Source of the DNA: Cutaneotrichosporon cavernicola | Lineage: Eukaryota; Basidiomycota; Tremellomycetes; Trichosporonales; Trichosporonaceae | NCBI RefSeq assembly: GCF_030864355.1 | Contig: NC_083399.1 | Coordinates: 518,501 to 582,500, forward strand | Reading direction: 5' to 3' | Length of the DNA: 64,000 nucleotides | In this document: positions 54,866-64,000 of the stretch, one piece after another | Position numbering within the stretch: the stretch's first letter is position 1 | Layout: each line of letters opens with the position of its first letter | Position numbers and translations under genes: made by a program | Notes under the pieces: model-generated | Database searches by the model: none | What the model saw: the letters and a program-made list of their open reading frames with translations, nothing else | What the model was told of the DNA's origin: nothing

Positions 54866-55677
54866 ATGACCAAGGTGAGACCGCCTCGACACAAATACAG
54901 ACACACACCCGCACCATCTTGACCTTGTACTCACTCCAGCCTCGGAACCCTCCAACCCTCCTCATCGACTGTGACAACACGCTCGTACTGTCAGAGCATC
55001 TGGCATTCGCAGCCTGCGCGACCCTTATCAACCAGATCCTCCAGCGGCACGAAATCAACAAGACCTTCACTGGTCCACAGCTGCAGGAGCGCTTTGTTGG
55101 TCAGAACTTCCGCGGCATGCTGGGCGCCCTGTCACGCGAGTACCAGCTCGAGATCCCGCCCATCGATGTCGACGTCCTCGCAAAGGCCGAAGTCGAGGCC
55201 GTCATCAGCCATCTCAAGACGAGTCTGGAGCCTGCCCCTGGCGCCGCTGCCGCACTGGAAAACGTCTCGCAGCGCAAGCCCGCACCCACCCTCGCCGTGG
55301 TCAGCTCATCTGCGCTGCGCCGCGTCAACGTCTCGCTCCAGAAGACCGGGCTTGACCACTTCTTCGGCGACCGAGTCTACTCGGCCGCCTCCTCACTCGC
55401 TGTGCCTACCTCCAAGCCTGACCCTGCCATCTACCTCCACGCCATGCTCCGCCTCGGCGTAGCACCCAACGAGTGCATCGCTATCGAGGACTCGCCCAGT
55501 GGCACAATCTCCGCCATCCGCGCCGAGATCCCCACCCTCGGCTACGTTGGTGCGTACACTGACGGCGAGCGCGACCGGATGGCCAAGGCCCTCAAGGATG
55601 CCGGTGCCAAGGTCATCATGAACGAGTGGAGTGAGCTCGATCGCTGTCTCGCCGAGATGGGCTATCCCGCCGCCTGA
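54866..55677 (+). CDS. HAD-superfamily phosphatase (phosphoglycolate / sugar-phosphate type)
   Basis: A 9-nt first exon (54866-54874, Met-Thr-Lys) joins the main exon 54940-55677 across a 65-nt intron, giving 248 residues. The four HAD motifs are present: I in LLIDCDNTL (nucleophile Asp13, acid/base Asp15), II in VVSSSALR, III Lys in TSKPDPAIY and IV in AIEDSPSGT. The helical cap between motifs I and II is the small type of beta-phosphoglucomutase, 2-deoxyglucose-6-phosphatase and glycerol-3-phosphatase relatives. The natural substrate is unknown. The fold is soluble and probably cytosolic. The 9-nt exon supplies the start because no ATG in the main exon precedes motif I. Confidence 0.88.
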
Positions 55678-55882
55678 GCGTCCCTTTAATTGAGCACCAC
55701 GACCCCGAGATCAACGTGCCAACTTGACGACTATAGATAACAAGCACTGTATCGACAGCTGCCCATTGTAGCTATGCACCTAGATGACGTCCTGCTGTCG
55801 CTGTGCAATTGTACACAGCTCTGCATAGATCTACATTTCAACGCATGGGAGAGATAATGATGTGGGTGCCCAACTGAGCTGT

Positions 55883-57493
55883 CTACATGCGGACAAACCT
55901 GCGATCAGCCGAGTTCCGCTGCGTATCAGGAGCGGCGACAATGGTGGTGCCAGGCCTAGCATGTTCCGCAAGTCTCGGTGTGTAATACCGCCACCACGTT
56001 CACGTCACTCACGTTGCGTCAATCTGCTTGACCTGCGGCAGCGCGAGCATGACCTTGCGGCGGTACTGCGCACGGTCGTTTGTCTGGCACGGATTGCCCT
56101 CGAGATATACCGTCTCAAGGTTCTTGAGCCCTCTGAGCTCCTTCTCGACGCTCCGGAGGTTGGGGATCTTGTTGTAAGAGGCCTACCTGTTAGCGATCGC
56201 CACAGGATGTATGGCGCCTCAGCGACTCACCCAGAACTCCTCGAGGTCTGCGAGATGCAACACGCCCTCGACCTCTTCAATCTCGTTGTTCCCAACGTCC
56301 AGTGTACGCAACTTGGTCTGCATGTAAGTTACGCGCCGTAGTGTTCGAGAGAGACCCCGTCGCATGCTCCCAACTGACTGGGGACTGGGGTTCACTCGTT
56401 CACGCCTTCGCACTCACGTTCTTCTCCAGGCCCTCAATCTTCCGCAACCCGTTATGGCTGAGGTACAGCTCCTCTAAGTTGACGAGCCCCTCCAGCCCCT
56501 CCATCTTGGTGATGCGGTTGCTCTGGATGCTGAGGATCTTGAGGTTGGAGAACGTGTCCAGACATTCAAGCTTGCGGATCTTGTTCTTGCCGAGCCACAG
56601 CTCCTCCAGCTTTGTGAGCATCGCCAGGTTCTCCATCACCTGGGCGCGTTAGGACGTCGCAGGTAGTGCGAGGAAAGTTGGGCAGGAGGGGGGACGAGCC
56701 AGTTGCACTGCATGTGACACGCCTCGCCACCCTAACGACCAGACCGTACTCACCCGAATGCGGTTTCCACCCAACTCAATGCTCTTCATCTTTTCGGCAC
56801 ACCAGTCCAGCACACCCTCATCGATGCGGGAAATCTTGTTCTGAACTAGGTAGAGCGTGTCTACGTCCCTGAGTGAAGGGAGGTTAGGGACATGCCGGAT
56901 GTTGTTGAACGACAGGTCGAGAGAGCTGGCGTTAGCACCGCTACTAAGCTTCGCAGAACAACTGACGTAACCTTGGATGCCCCCTTCAGCTCTGCGTCCT
57001 CGACTCGCGGACCAAGTCGGTTGTCGTAAAGGTCAAGATCCTCGAGCTCATTGAGAGTGAAACAGTCGGCCGGAAGAGGAGAAGAGAGCTCGTTTTGGCG
57101 GAGACAAAGACGGTTTAGATGCGTAAACCGTGGCAGGTGCAGAGGAAGAAGCGACGAGTTCTCAAGGCGCAGATGTTGGAGGTGAAGCTCTTCGGTGTCG
57201 TCCGGGTAGGTTGACAGGAAGTCGTCGTCCGGTGCACCGTCGCCGTCGGTAGGCGCCCGATCAACGGCGGGATTGCGCTCGTCATCCGAGTCGTCACTGT
57301 CAAGGTCTGGAGGGAGCTGCACAATCTCCGTCACCAGGCGTGCGTGCCGCTCTGGCTGAGGCACTGCTAGCTGGCTGTCGGCAGCCGCGGGTGGGGCACC
57401 CGACGACGACGAGTGCTCCATGTGTGGGCGACGCTCAGACGCGGGGTCAGGCGAAGGGGCGGAAGAGTCTGGGGCCGGTGGTGCTGCCGGCAT
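55883..57493 (-). CDS. SDS22: Protein phosphatase 1 regulatory subunit SDS22
   Basis: Six exons (57493-56967, 56925-56754, 56639-56418, 56317-56231, 56182-56013, 55898-55883) give 397 residues. The introns are 41, 114, 100, 48 and 114 nt, and the last exon is 16 nt. The product is a string of about 11-12 SDS22-type leucine-rich repeats of 22 residues. Examples are ELEDLDLYDNRL, LKILSIQSNRITKMEGLEGL and LEELYLSHNGLRKIEGLEK. It closes with the LRR cap NPCQTNDRAQYRRKVMLALP and the diagnostic tail QVKQIDATFVRM. The N terminus is a disordered acidic extension. SDS22 binds and loads metal-deficient PP1 in the nucleus and cytosol. The final FVRM comes from the 16-nt exon and matches the family ending. 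Confidence 0.95.
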
Positions 57494-58599
57494 TGTTGTG
57501 AAGAGAGAGAGAGAGTGAGTGAGAGAAAGGTAGAGTAAGAGTGATAGGATGAGAGAAGCGTGAGTGATGACGAAAGTGGAACTGACGACAACTTGCTCTC
57601 TGGGCTGACTTGCTTGTCATCGTCACTCCACGTGGCCATATGACACCCAACCTCCACTTTCCCATGGTTGAACACCCACGTGGCGTCTGTGTACTTGCCG
57701 CGTCTATCTCATCTACCTCTGCATACCACTTCTCACCACCCGCAACCCGTTGCAACTGTCGCCTGCATTTCCCCCTCTGGGGCCTGCAGCCTGCAACCGA
57801 TCTGCTCAGCGTAAGTCCTCCGGTAGCTACGCAGATCCAACACAGTTCCCCCTTGCCTATATAAAGGGAAATGCGAAATCCAACCAACGCCTATGATCCA
57901 TTTGACGAACTTCTGACTTGAGTAGGGAGAGACTACAAGCAGAGCGCGCCATTTTAAGTGCCATTTTAAGAACTGGCGCGTTAGGGGCCTGTACAGACGG
58001 TATCTAATCCAACGAACTGGTCTCGGGCAGTGAGTTTAAGCTTCTTAGAACCATCGCCTGACACGTTGTTTCGTCTAGTAGTGCACCACCAGATCTTCGT
58101 TTTACTGGGCTCGCCCGTTACCGTCAGAACTGAACATGCCCAAATCGATTCATTACGCTGGCCTTGTATGCTTTACCGCGTACTATGGGCCGTGGTTCAT
58201 AATCGTTGAGATGCAGAGTCTTACAAGTAGCTTTGGGCCGGCGGTGCGAAGCTGCGCTCACTACGTCTGATGCCGTAATTGCTGATGCGAGACATGTTGC
58301 ACGCGACACGCTTTGTATGGTACCGACGCCGAAGGCGGCGGTATCTAAGCCAAATTCTTCTCCAGTAGCACTTCCTGTGACCTTATACTACCTCTCCATT
58401 CGTGGAAATGAACAGTGAACTACTTCTCGGCTAAAGTCTGTTGCTCATACACTGCACTTCCTCTGGGACAGAGGTATTAGAGTATAATCAGAGACAATTT
58501 GCCTTGCATATCTGCCCAAAACTCTTTGGTACAATCAAGAAGAGTTGCGAACAGAAATGCGCTGAATTCAGCCCAAGCCCACAAACCCTGTCTAAACAC
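57494..58599. other. Coding-poor region at the start of the decayed right end
   Basis: No gene is recognised in these 1.1 kb apart from the promoter of SDS22 next to 57493. A direct repeat GCCATTTTAAG lies near 57948-57970, flanked by the inverted 7-mers CGCGCCA / TGGCGCG. From here to the end of the window open frames are short and broken. Confidence 0.45.
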
Positions 58600-59642
58600 A
58601 AACTGTATGTTGTAGCGAGAGTTTGGGTCCTCCCGGTCTGTGAGGCCCTTGCCCCGCGACTTGCTCCCAGTGTAGGGTTCAAGGGGAATATAATCAGACT
58701 GAGTAAAGGCGGGAATCGTTTGATAGGTTGAGTTGGTAGCGGTGCCTGTTCTCACGCTTGCAAATGACCCAAATGGCGACTATAATCATGGCGGTCAAGG
58801 CCTTACACACAATGAGAGTGTTGAAAGCTGGGGTGAACGCCGGGGCGTTCTGTTGGCGGAATGTCTGTGGGCCGATAAGGTTGCCAGCGCAGTAAAATCA
58901 CATGAACATTGCGTCCGCAAACAGCTTCTTGGTTCGGCCAGCGACGTTGGTGATGACATTGTCGAGGAGGATAATGTTTGAGACGGCGTTGGGGAACACG
59001 AGGTAGAAGCCGACAAGATAACCGATGCGGTTCTAAGGGTTTATAGTCCAGATCATGGCCGGCGGTTCAGATTGCAGGTGGGACAAACTCCATGACGGTG
59101 CGGTTCTTCAAGCGGTCACGTCTCCATGTACATGGAGAAAACAATACAAATGGCCAGCCATGAGTTTGCCATGCCGAGGAGAGGTTTCTGTTTGGGGTTG
59201 AAGCCAAAGCCCTGGATGTGGATGAGTGAGGCAAAGTAGTTGGTGAAGCCGCCGTTGGGGATGCACGGAGTGCCGAGCCGAGCATGTACAGCCAGATGAG
59301 GGGGTCCTTGAGTGCCTACCGGACCTGGTGCCAACCGAAGTAGTTCTTGTCGATGCTCAGGAGATTGCTGAGGAGACGTTCGCGCGTGATGAGCTTCTCC
59401 CTGTCGTCGAGGAACCACGCCTTTTCGGGGGCGTCGAGGATGACAATGAAGAAGAATATGATACCGAGGAAAGCGATGAGGGTCCTGAGAAAAATGTAGA
59501 TCACCTTTCAGCGAGGAATAGTGAAAGCATGGCGCTCGTACGCTGAGGCAAAGCCGGACGCGATAGCACTGCCAAAGCTGCCTCCGAGGGAGATGCACGC
59601 CGCCCACAGCTCCGTACGGTGGCCCTGTTCCCCAACATGGTA

Positions 59643-60599
59643 CAGCTTCCGGCAATAATTCTTGAGAATTGTGATTATTGCGCGTTCGAACCCCTGCACG
59701 CGGACCGCCGTTTCTGGCCAACCAGAGCAGCTATGCACTTTTTCTCTTGCACAGACACTCTCAACATCATCCACTATGCCTGGGAATCGCTACACTACTC
59801 CAGAGCGCATTTCAATCGGTGCAGATGTGCAGTACATGTCCCCACACTCTGTTTCCAAGAAGCACCACTGCCCCATCCCTACCATCTACAAATTCAAGCG
59901 CAGGTATGGCAAGGGCTCGCCAATGAAGACTGGCAACTCCAAGGGATGCCCCAAGAAGGTTTCAATGGCATTCAAGACCAAGATTGAGCGAGTTGTGCAT
60001 GCCAACAGAAGAAGCCCTCTCAAGGAGCTCAAGGACAAGTGTGGCACCTTCCCCCCTGCCATGTCTCCTCACACATTTCGCAAGCAACTCACCATGGTCA
60101 CGTTGGAGGGGCTGGGGAGCGACTCCTGGTATCATTGAGGACAATGCAGTTGTCCACAAGGCCAAGATTTGTTGTCCAGAGTGGAATAAACAAGGGTTGA
60201 ACATGGTTTTCCACCTAACTCCAAATTTGATTGAGCATGCATGGGCTGAGCTCAAGCGCCATCTAGCCATGGTCTCCCCTCCCCCATGCACCCTGGACGA
60301 GCTCTGGGAAGCAGCACAGCATGTGTGGCTTGAAATTCCAAAGGCATACTTCAAGAAGCTTGTCCTCAGCATGTACCAGAGAAGAAGGGCTGTTGAGAAG
60401 GCTTGTGGTGGTGCCACCAGATGGTAATGTGAGTACATGAGATTCCACAAACATATTGCTGGCACCCCAGTCAATGTTCCTGTGGATTTATAGAATGAAT
60501 GCATAAGAATTGAATGCACTACACGACTCCGCGTGGAAGCGATTCGAACGCCGTGCCGCCACAGTCGCTGAAATTATCAAGAATTATTGCCGGAAGCTG
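59643..60599 (+). mobile_element. Tc1/mariner-like DNA transposon, internally deleted, 957 bp
   Basis: Perfect 23-bp terminal inverted repeats lie at 59643-59665 and 60577-60599, beginning CAGCTTCCGGCAATAATT. They are flanked by the target duplication TA at 59641-59642 and 60600-60601. Weaker inverted similarity (CGTTCGAA ... ACGCGGA) continues about 45 bp inward. The interior carries two pieces of a Tc1/mariner transposase in different frames. TA duplication and TIR ends are diagnostic of the superfamily. It sits in the permease remnant at the codon for the conserved Tyr after Trp. Confidence 0.92.
59776..60427 (+). pseudogene. Tc1/mariner-like transposase remnant
   Basis: The first piece (59776-60138) holds an N-terminal helix-turn-helix region (RISIGADVQ ... 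PIPTIYKFKRRYGKG) and a basic linker. The second piece, in another frame to 60427, contains GIIEDNAVVHKAKICC, the second catalytic aspartate block, and LTPNLIEHAWAELKRHL, the third acidic block. The region with the first catalytic Asp is missing; about 130 residues are absent relative to usual Tc1 transposases. The joint is near 60100-60120. It is non-functional as it stands. Confidence 0.8.
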
Positions 60600-60815
60600 T
60601 ACCACTGGACAGTGAAGATCTTAAGACCGGGATCGATGGAGCTTTTGAAGAAGCTGAGGAGGTTGGAGTGTGAACCAAGCACAATCGTGTTAAAGTAGTT
60701 TCTCACAAACCAACGGCCATGAGCTGTTGGGAGTTCTTGCACACTGCCACCAGGCAGAAGATGGCTCCCCAAACAATGATATTGGCACCGGTCATTTTGG
60801 GAGTATTGAGACAGG

Positions 60816-61440
60816 TCGATGTTCGTGTCTTTACCTGTGGTCCTCAGGACTGTTTCTACACTATTGACACTTGTACGAAAGGAATGTTGAAGTGAGGAAT
60901 GAAGAGAATGCAGAGCGTGAATACGCAACTACGGGTTTTATCAAATTCGGGGCCGGGGCTACGGGTCATAAAACAAGGAAACCCATGGCTGACGCATATG
61001 TCTTGCTGTCGTGGGACCAAGATTCCCTCAGACAGTGTCCTCGACAGATGCACAGCCTACCTCAAGGAGCCGTGCCCGACATGAGAGATGTCGTGGATAG
61101 ATGGTATTCACCGATAGTCGGTTGCTCGAGACGGGCGGAGGTGGATAGTTCCAATGTAGTCGTGGTGACTGAGTAACAAGGTGATACATACGTTGAAACT
61201 ATACATGTTAATAGTGGTTTCTATATATAGGTTACTGTATATCACCTCATTACGGAACGACCCCGTCGTAGTAAGGAACGAGTCGTCGTAGTTCGTACCG
61301 TGGCTCGTTTCTGACATCGAGTTGTCGTCCCTCATAACAAGCCTGGTTACTCACGAACGATAGTGGTCGGAAACCTAGTGTCGGCGAGTAGTTATGTTGT
61401 TCGGTGGATATGGTACGGCACTACGAGAGACCCCAGGCTC
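60816..61440. other. Coding-poor segment
   Basis: Nothing is firmly recognised. It may contain the eroded N-terminal part of the permease on the minus strand (about 60830-61050). Around 61258-61400 there are several TCGTCGTAG and ACGA repeats of unknown origin. Confidence 0.35.
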
Positions 61441-61677
61441 CATCTGGCCAGGAGACGAGCTAAACAAGGTGGCACTCTGGTGGACTCGCTCGTCTTGCAT
61501 GTGGCTGTTCACGCCATTGGAGGCGCTGCCTCAGAGTAAGCGCATGACACGTGCGAAGCTTCAATGAAGGTTAACGGAGCTCACCCCACCCACCTTCACC
61601 GCATCGAGCACCTCGAGGTCGTCTCCAAGGAGAACGTGAAGCGTTTGGCCCGATTGGGGGTCATTGCTTCAATTTAG
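61441..61677 (+). pseudogene. Amidohydrolase-3 (VHAIGD-type) fragment A
   Basis: The frame reading ...VLHVAVHAIGGAASE, stop TAA at 61537-61539, then VNGAHPTHLHRIEHLE, KENVKRLARLGVIASI, stop TAG at 61675-61677, matches the metal-dependent amidohydrolase family 3 (YtcJ-like). In that family VAVHAIGD and RHRIEH carry metal-binding histidines. The two nonsense codons, and the lack of a recognisable start or C-terminal half, mark it as a relic. Relatives hydrolyse amides, formamides or N-acyl compounds. Confidence 0.6.
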
Positions 61678-62564
61678 CCCCTTTCCTCAAGGTAGTTAAC
61701 TGATGTGACAAGCTCTCCCTTACCACCGCGTCGTATGCTCCCATGGCGCTGTGGTGGTAGGAAGTGGAACGGGCAGATTGGCCGTGAAGAAAAGTGGAGG
61801 TCATCCAGATTCCAGGCTAGCTGCAGTTTCATCATCATGGGCGGTGGCAGGAGTTCTCTCCAACAACGACGACGCACCATACACCATACCCACACACGAT
61901 ACCCATACCGGATATCAATACATCTACAGCATATCCATTCCTAATACGATAACCAAGTATACCCTCACTCGTACACGATACTAGGTATACGATCCCTCTA
62001 CTACCCACTGCAACAACTGCACTGCGACCAGAACACCAAACCGAGCCGAGCCGAGCAAGTCTGCACAGCAGCACCCGACTATACAATGCATAGTCGTACA
62101 CGGCCGTCACTCACTTGCCTACTATCGAACCGAGCCGCCCAGTTCCCACCGATGCTCGTACCCTAGCCCTCGAGAAATTTTATACCAGCGTGAGTGCCTC
62201 AGACTCATGTTGATTCAGATCCTGAGAACCCAGCTCGAGGCATCTATTCGGTACTACACGGCTGGCGAGCGACTTTTGTGTCCACCCAGTTGACTCCTTC
62301 AAGGATGGCATTGGCGGCCTCCCAAATTCAAAAGAATGCTGTCTTTGAAACAGGGGTGTCGGGCGAGGAGGATTAGAAGAAGGATGCATGGGATGATAGA
62401 CGTGTGCGGAGACATTAGAGGCATTACTGTGCTTGTTAACCATACGCCTTGCGATCTCATGGCCCCAAGTTGAGTTTATTATCTTTGTGGAAGTTCCGAT
62501 ATATTCTGGTTTCCAGAAACTAGAGTTCCACGGAAAATGCATCCTCCACTTGGGATATGTCCAC
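61678..62564. other. Coding-poor segment between two amidohydrolase relics
   Basis: No gene is recognised. Around 61880-62000 it is rich in ACGATAC / CATACC words, and GAGCCGAGCCGAGC occurs near 62040. The left side may hold eroded C-terminal sequence of fragment A, and the right side eroded C-terminal sequence of fragment B. Confidence 0.35.
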
Positions 62565-63085
62565 TTACCGCCCAGAATAGTTCCACCCCTCCTGCGTGGC
62601 ACGGAGTCCTGGGGTGTCGAGCCGGAGAGGATCCTTGGCCAGTACAATCAAGACAGTGCGGTACCGCCGATGCCATTTCGAGGCGGCAGTTTTGGGTCGA
62701 CGGCGCCGACGCAACCTGATGTCGATCAGGTGCTCCGGGAGAAAGCGTCCTCACCCACACCCGGACGGCTGATAGTCCCCCTGTGATCAAGCTCGATGAC
62801 GGGGCAATCGGAGCATATTTTCAGAGGGATTCTGGCTTTAGCGAACCACTCGAATGGGAAGGTTCGGGCCCCCACACCTGGGCCAAAAGTCCTTGGCAAA
62901 ACTTATTGCGAGGCTGCACAGAGGCAGTCAAAACAAGGCTGGCGAAAGTCTCAATGCCCGACTGTTGAAGGAGCTGGCTGTGCTCGATGGTTGACCCTCG
63001 ATGAGCTTTCCTGCGAGCCGGCGCGTTGGTCTCGAAAGCCGTCAGTGTAGCGCTCATAGCACCATCGCCAATAGCATGGACTGCG
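62565..63085 (-). pseudogene. Amidohydrolase-3 (VHAIGD-type) fragment B
   Basis: On the minus strand VHAIGDGAMSATLTAFE (from 63081) leads to HRGSTIEHSQLLQQSG and ETFASLVLTASVQP, the same family blocks as fragment A but with the intact VHAIGD motif. Farther on, in a different frame near 62690-62570, comes VLIVLAKDPLRLDTPG. This resembles the A-D-L-V-V-L-D-x-D-P ending of the family. Frameshifts separate the blocks, and the upstream half (63100-63480) is not convincingly readable. It is a divergent paralogue of fragment A, in the opposite orientation, not a recent copy. Confidence 0.6.
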
Positions 63086-64000
63086 AGGCACGGGCCCTAG
63101 GTGGTTGCCTTTCCAATACGATTTGCCTGCTCTTTCTCTTAGTATGCGAAGGTGCGCCTGTTTTTCGTTCGGCGGTCAGGGTCGCAGGCGTAACCTATCT
63201 GGCTGCCAAAAGAGCCACTGGTAATGAGTTTCAGGCGCACGGCGTGGATCAGCCCTATCATTTGGTAAGCAGTGTGACCCGTTCGGCGCTTCGACTGCCT
63301 CATGAAAGTGTTGTTGGTAAAACCCAATGTGGACACGGAGCTTGTTGAACGAGTTGGCAACTCGGAGCTGCTTGACCGCGATGTTGTCATCTCGAGTTCA
63401 GCGACTTCCATAACACCGAGCCTGGTAGCTCGCTCAGGCTCCTGCACGACCTAGCCGTCAACGACTTTCGTTGCGGTAGTCTCAATTTAGTTTTCCCCAC
63501 ACGGCGTAGGGAAGTTCCCCCTCTTGCAGGCCATTTGCTTAGTCGTCGGGAGTGAGGTTGTTGATGGCGAGGACGGCGTGGTTACTTACGTTTGACTACC
63601 CAGGTGGGCAATCCCTCAGTAGTGACCGTGGACAGTGTTGTTTCTTCCAGCTTACCTCAGGGGACTTTGTCTGCGGCTAGGGGTATCTTCTGCGTGGTAT
63701 GGTCGGGTGCTTCTCAGCAGACTTCGGCGGCTTGGCTCAGTATACGGGTCGTGTTGCGGCTGCATGAAGTGGCCACGGATGTGTCATCGCTTGGTATTGT
63801 GCATGGATGAGGGTATTCCTGGTCACTTTGGGCCCATATCGAGAGTGAATTCGCGTTATTGATGTTGACGAGAAGCACTACTATGGCCTATGACAGTCAG
63901 ACTCCGGCTAACCTAGAGTCTGGACGACCTCCCACTTTTCTCCCTGGCCCAATTCGCCCATTTCACTTCTTACCACCAACGCGGCGGTGTTGAGCAGACC
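63086..64000. other. Coding-poor window end
   Basis: No gene is recognised with confidence. The first 400 bp may be the eroded N-terminal half of amidohydrolase fragment B. The remainder shows no repeats or family resemblance. Confidence 0.35.

Larger units (their letters stand above)
58600..60815 (-). pseudogene. Broken MFS permease of the Dal5/ACS (allantoate-type) family
   Basis: Pieces in shifting frames follow the order of an anion:cation symporter on the minus strand. KMTGANIIVWGAIF lies near 60800, SSIDPGLKIFTVQWY lies next to 60602, and GHRTELWAACISLGGS lies near 59620. GIIFFFIVILDAPEKAWFL, EKLITRERLLSN and FGWHQVR lie near 59330-59500, with GGFTNYFASLIHIQGFGF downstream. The C-terminal signature GLTDREDPNSRYNIQF is at about 58647-58600. 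The W-Y pair is split by the mariner-like element: tgg-TA | element | TA-cc rejoins to W-Y-H with the duplication removed. Several stops and frameshifts also lie outside the insertion. The N terminus is not discernible. Living relatives import allantoate, ureidosuccinate, nicotinate or dipeptides at the plasma membrane. Confidence 0.75.

Noticed and set aside
63592..63862. Short open frames near the right edge
   Set aside because: Under 80 codons, overlapping in different frames, no family resemblance and no splice context.
1..64000. CRISPR arrays, operons, phage or bacterial insertion sequences
   Set aside because: No spaced direct repeats, ribosome-binding sites or phage genes were seen. 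Introns and gene content are eukaryotic throughout.

Overview
The window reads as nuclear DNA of a basidiomycete yeast, most likely Tremellomycetes and possibly Trichosporonales. The genes are GC-rich and dense. They are split by very short spliceosomal introns, mostly 32-60 nt, with GTRNGT donors, a CTRAC-like branch point just upstream and an AG acceptor. The proteins are eukaryotic housekeeping families: mitochondrial aconitase, gamma-COP, SNU114, UFD4, TRL1 and SDS22. The order or genus is inferred from gene style only. Exon structures below were worked out by hand from splice signals and reading-frame continuity; they have not been tested with transcripts.

Left part (1-20 kb): a DUF1275 membrane protein, an ADAL-type adenosine/N6-methyl-AMP deaminase, an intact tRNA-Gly(GCC), a DUF1479 protein divergent from a Zn2Cys6 regulator, a mitochondrial helical protein of unknown function, a bHLH-zipper factor with an unusually large gene-free upstream region, mitochondrial aconitase and an MRH4-type mitochondrial DEAD-box helicase.

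Middle part (20-46 kb): an SDR dehydrogenase, a possible TPX2-like protein, a 64-residue HMG/YABBY-like protein built from six tiny exons, a predicted GPI-anchored AA14-like copper monooxygenase, a 2010-residue UFD4-type HECT ligase divergent from the tRNA ligase TRL1, gamma-COP, a mitochondrial protein with a pentapeptide repeat, and SNU114.

Right part (46-57.5 kb): an alkaline ceramidase with an apparent 2-nt frameshift, a glutamate-1-semialdehyde-aminomutase-like aminotransferase, a MATE transporter, a HAD phosphatase and SDS22.

Right end (57.5-64 kb): coding potential collapses. I read three wrecks here: a Dal5/ACS-type permease split by a 957-bp Tc1/mariner-like element with perfect terminal inverted repeats and a TA target duplication, and two divergent amidohydrolase (VHAIGD-type) fragments. 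This looks like a decayed amide- or nitrogen-scavenging locus.

No complete new multi-gene system is evident. The most unusual signals are the micro-exon and micro-intron architectures, poly-C leaders immediately before three start codons, the AA14-like GPI protein, and the transposon sitting inside the permease wreck.
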